A DNA stretch of 41,538 nucleotides from Opitutus sp. GAS368 (GTDB taxonomy: Bacteria; Verrucomicrobiota; Verrucomicrobiia; Opitutales; Opitutaceae), in NCBI GenBank assembly GCA_945871085.1, contig CAMBVX010000013.1:1-41538 (forward strand), written 5' to 3'. Under the pieces are notes generated by a model. It made no database searches. It had not been told where the DNA came from and worked only from the letters and a program-made list of their open reading frames with translations. Positions 41,020 through 41,538 of this stretch are shown here, piece by piece. Made by a program: the position numbers and the translations under genes. Each line of letters starts with the position of its first letter. Within the stretch, counting starts at the first letter, position 1.

Positions 41020-41538
41020 TTGAAATCACTCGTCTTTGCGCAGTCCGACTATCTGGGGTTTTTACTGCTCGGTCTCACGCTCTTCGCCGCCGTCGAGGTG
41101 ACGCTGCGGCGCCGCCGTGGCGGTACACTCCCTTGGTCCGTCTGGGCGGCCGTCGGCCTCCTGCTCGGCCTCGCCTGGTGGCCCGCCAAGCTCGCCCGTG
41201 ACCGGGCCCACCATGAAGTTTCCCAGCAAATGGGCGATATCGCCCCCGTCTTCGCCGACATCTTTGAGCAATTGGGGCACAGTCGCATCACCTTGGAGAC
41301 GCCCGCCGACGACCCGCTCTATCTCCGGTTGATCGAAACCCAGATCCGGCTCCTCCGCGTAACGCCGACGGTGAATGACGTCTACACCATGCGCCGGCAG
41401 CCCGACGGCAAGGTCGTGATCGTCGTCGACTCCGAGACCGACTACGATCGCAATGGGCGGATCGACCAGGAGCGCGAGAAGCGCACCCCGATCGGCTTCG
41501 TCTACGACCACGTCGATAGCGGCTTGCAGCTCGCCCTG
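41020..41538 (+). CDS. Membrane-anchored sensor-like protein, 5' part only
   Basis: The frame opens with a TTG at 41020-41022 and is still open at the window edge after 173 codons. It has two hydrophobic segments (YLGFLLLGLTLFAAVEV and WSVWAAVGLLLGLAWW). A probably periplasmic region follows: HEVSQQMGDIAPVFADIFEQ, then VNDVYTMRRQPDGKVVIVVD, then SETDYDRNGRIDQEREKRTP. That pattern is familiar from extracytoplasmic input domains of sensor kinases, cyclases or HD-type proteins in environmental bacteria. The output domain lies beyond the window. It probably belongs to the same signalling island. Confidence 0.6.
   Translation, partial: MKSLVFAQSDYLGFLLLGLTLFAAVEVTLRRRRGGTLPWSVWAAVGLLLGLAWWPAKLARDRAHHEVSQQMGDIAPVFADIFEQLGHSRITLETPADDPLYLRLIETQIRLLRVTPTVNDVYTMRRQPDGKVVIVVDSETDYDRNGRIDQEREKRTPIGFVYDHVDSGLQLAL

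Overview
The window is a high-GC bacterial chromosome segment. Its gene families suggest a member of Verrucomicrobiota, most likely Opitutaceae-like: a secreted DUF1080 glycoside-hydrolase-like protein, Gfo/Idh/MocA oxidoreductases, a PIG-L deacetylase, a formylglycine-generating enzyme, many GAF/PAS hybrid sensor kinases, and start sites that nearly all lack a Shine-Dalgarno sequence. The taxonomy is inferred from gene families and repeat style; there is no rRNA gene here to confirm it.

Region 1 (1-8.2 kb) is an accessory island of toxin-antitoxin modules and wreckage set in dispersed repeats. It holds three UPF0175/DUF3368 (PIN) pairs, one of them with a broken toxin; a Phd/VapC pair; a HigBA pair whose toxin has a nonsense codon; a three-gene HipBST-like kinase system with an AT-rich leader; and fragments of a membrane protein and of a DNA methylase joined to an ISAs1-type transposase tail. 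The gaps are filled with GC-rich palindromic repeats, short-word tracts and an ACCACGGAT-type repeat.

Region 2 (8.2-17.3 kb, minus strand) is a compact eight-gene operon: DeoR regulator, class I aldolase, Gfo/Idh/MocA oxidoreductase, PfkB kinase, second Gfo/Idh/MocA oxidoreductase, PIG-L deacetylase, nitrilase-type amidohydrolase and NagB-like isomerase/deaminase. A secreted two-domain DUF1080 protein follows downstream. The enzymes make a plausible but unassigned catabolic route for an N-acylated or amidated sugar or cyclitol. A perfect palindrome upstream of deoR is a candidate operator.

Region 3 (17.5-25.4 kb) begins with an hsdM remnant whose stop codon lies inside a REP-like hairpin element. 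It continues with a PAS-AraC regulator divergent from a secreted S9 (DPP-IV-like) peptidase, a ParD/ParE pair with a nonsense codon in ParE, and a three-gene hydroxyproline catabolic operon (4-hydroxyproline epimerase, D-hydroxyproline dehydrogenase, Pyr4H2C deaminase). Peptidase and operon together suggest use of Pro/Hyp-rich peptides.

Region 4 (25.4-31.6 kb) has a MITE-like repeat, a NhaD-type Na+/H+ antiporter, an S4 RNA-binding protein, a methyltransferase with a signal peptide, a true formylglycine-generating enzyme, ribulokinase and a frameshifted DUF4338 remnant.

Region 5 (31.8 kb to the end, plus strand) is a signal-transduction island: a LuxR-type response regulator, a PAS histidine kinase, a receiver-kinase with a degenerate ATPase domain, a GAF-GAF-PAS kinase, an Rcp1-like single-domain receiver, a REC-PAS-PAS-GAF-PAS-kinase-REC hybrid, and the start of a membrane-anchored protein. 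They probably form one phosphorelay network.
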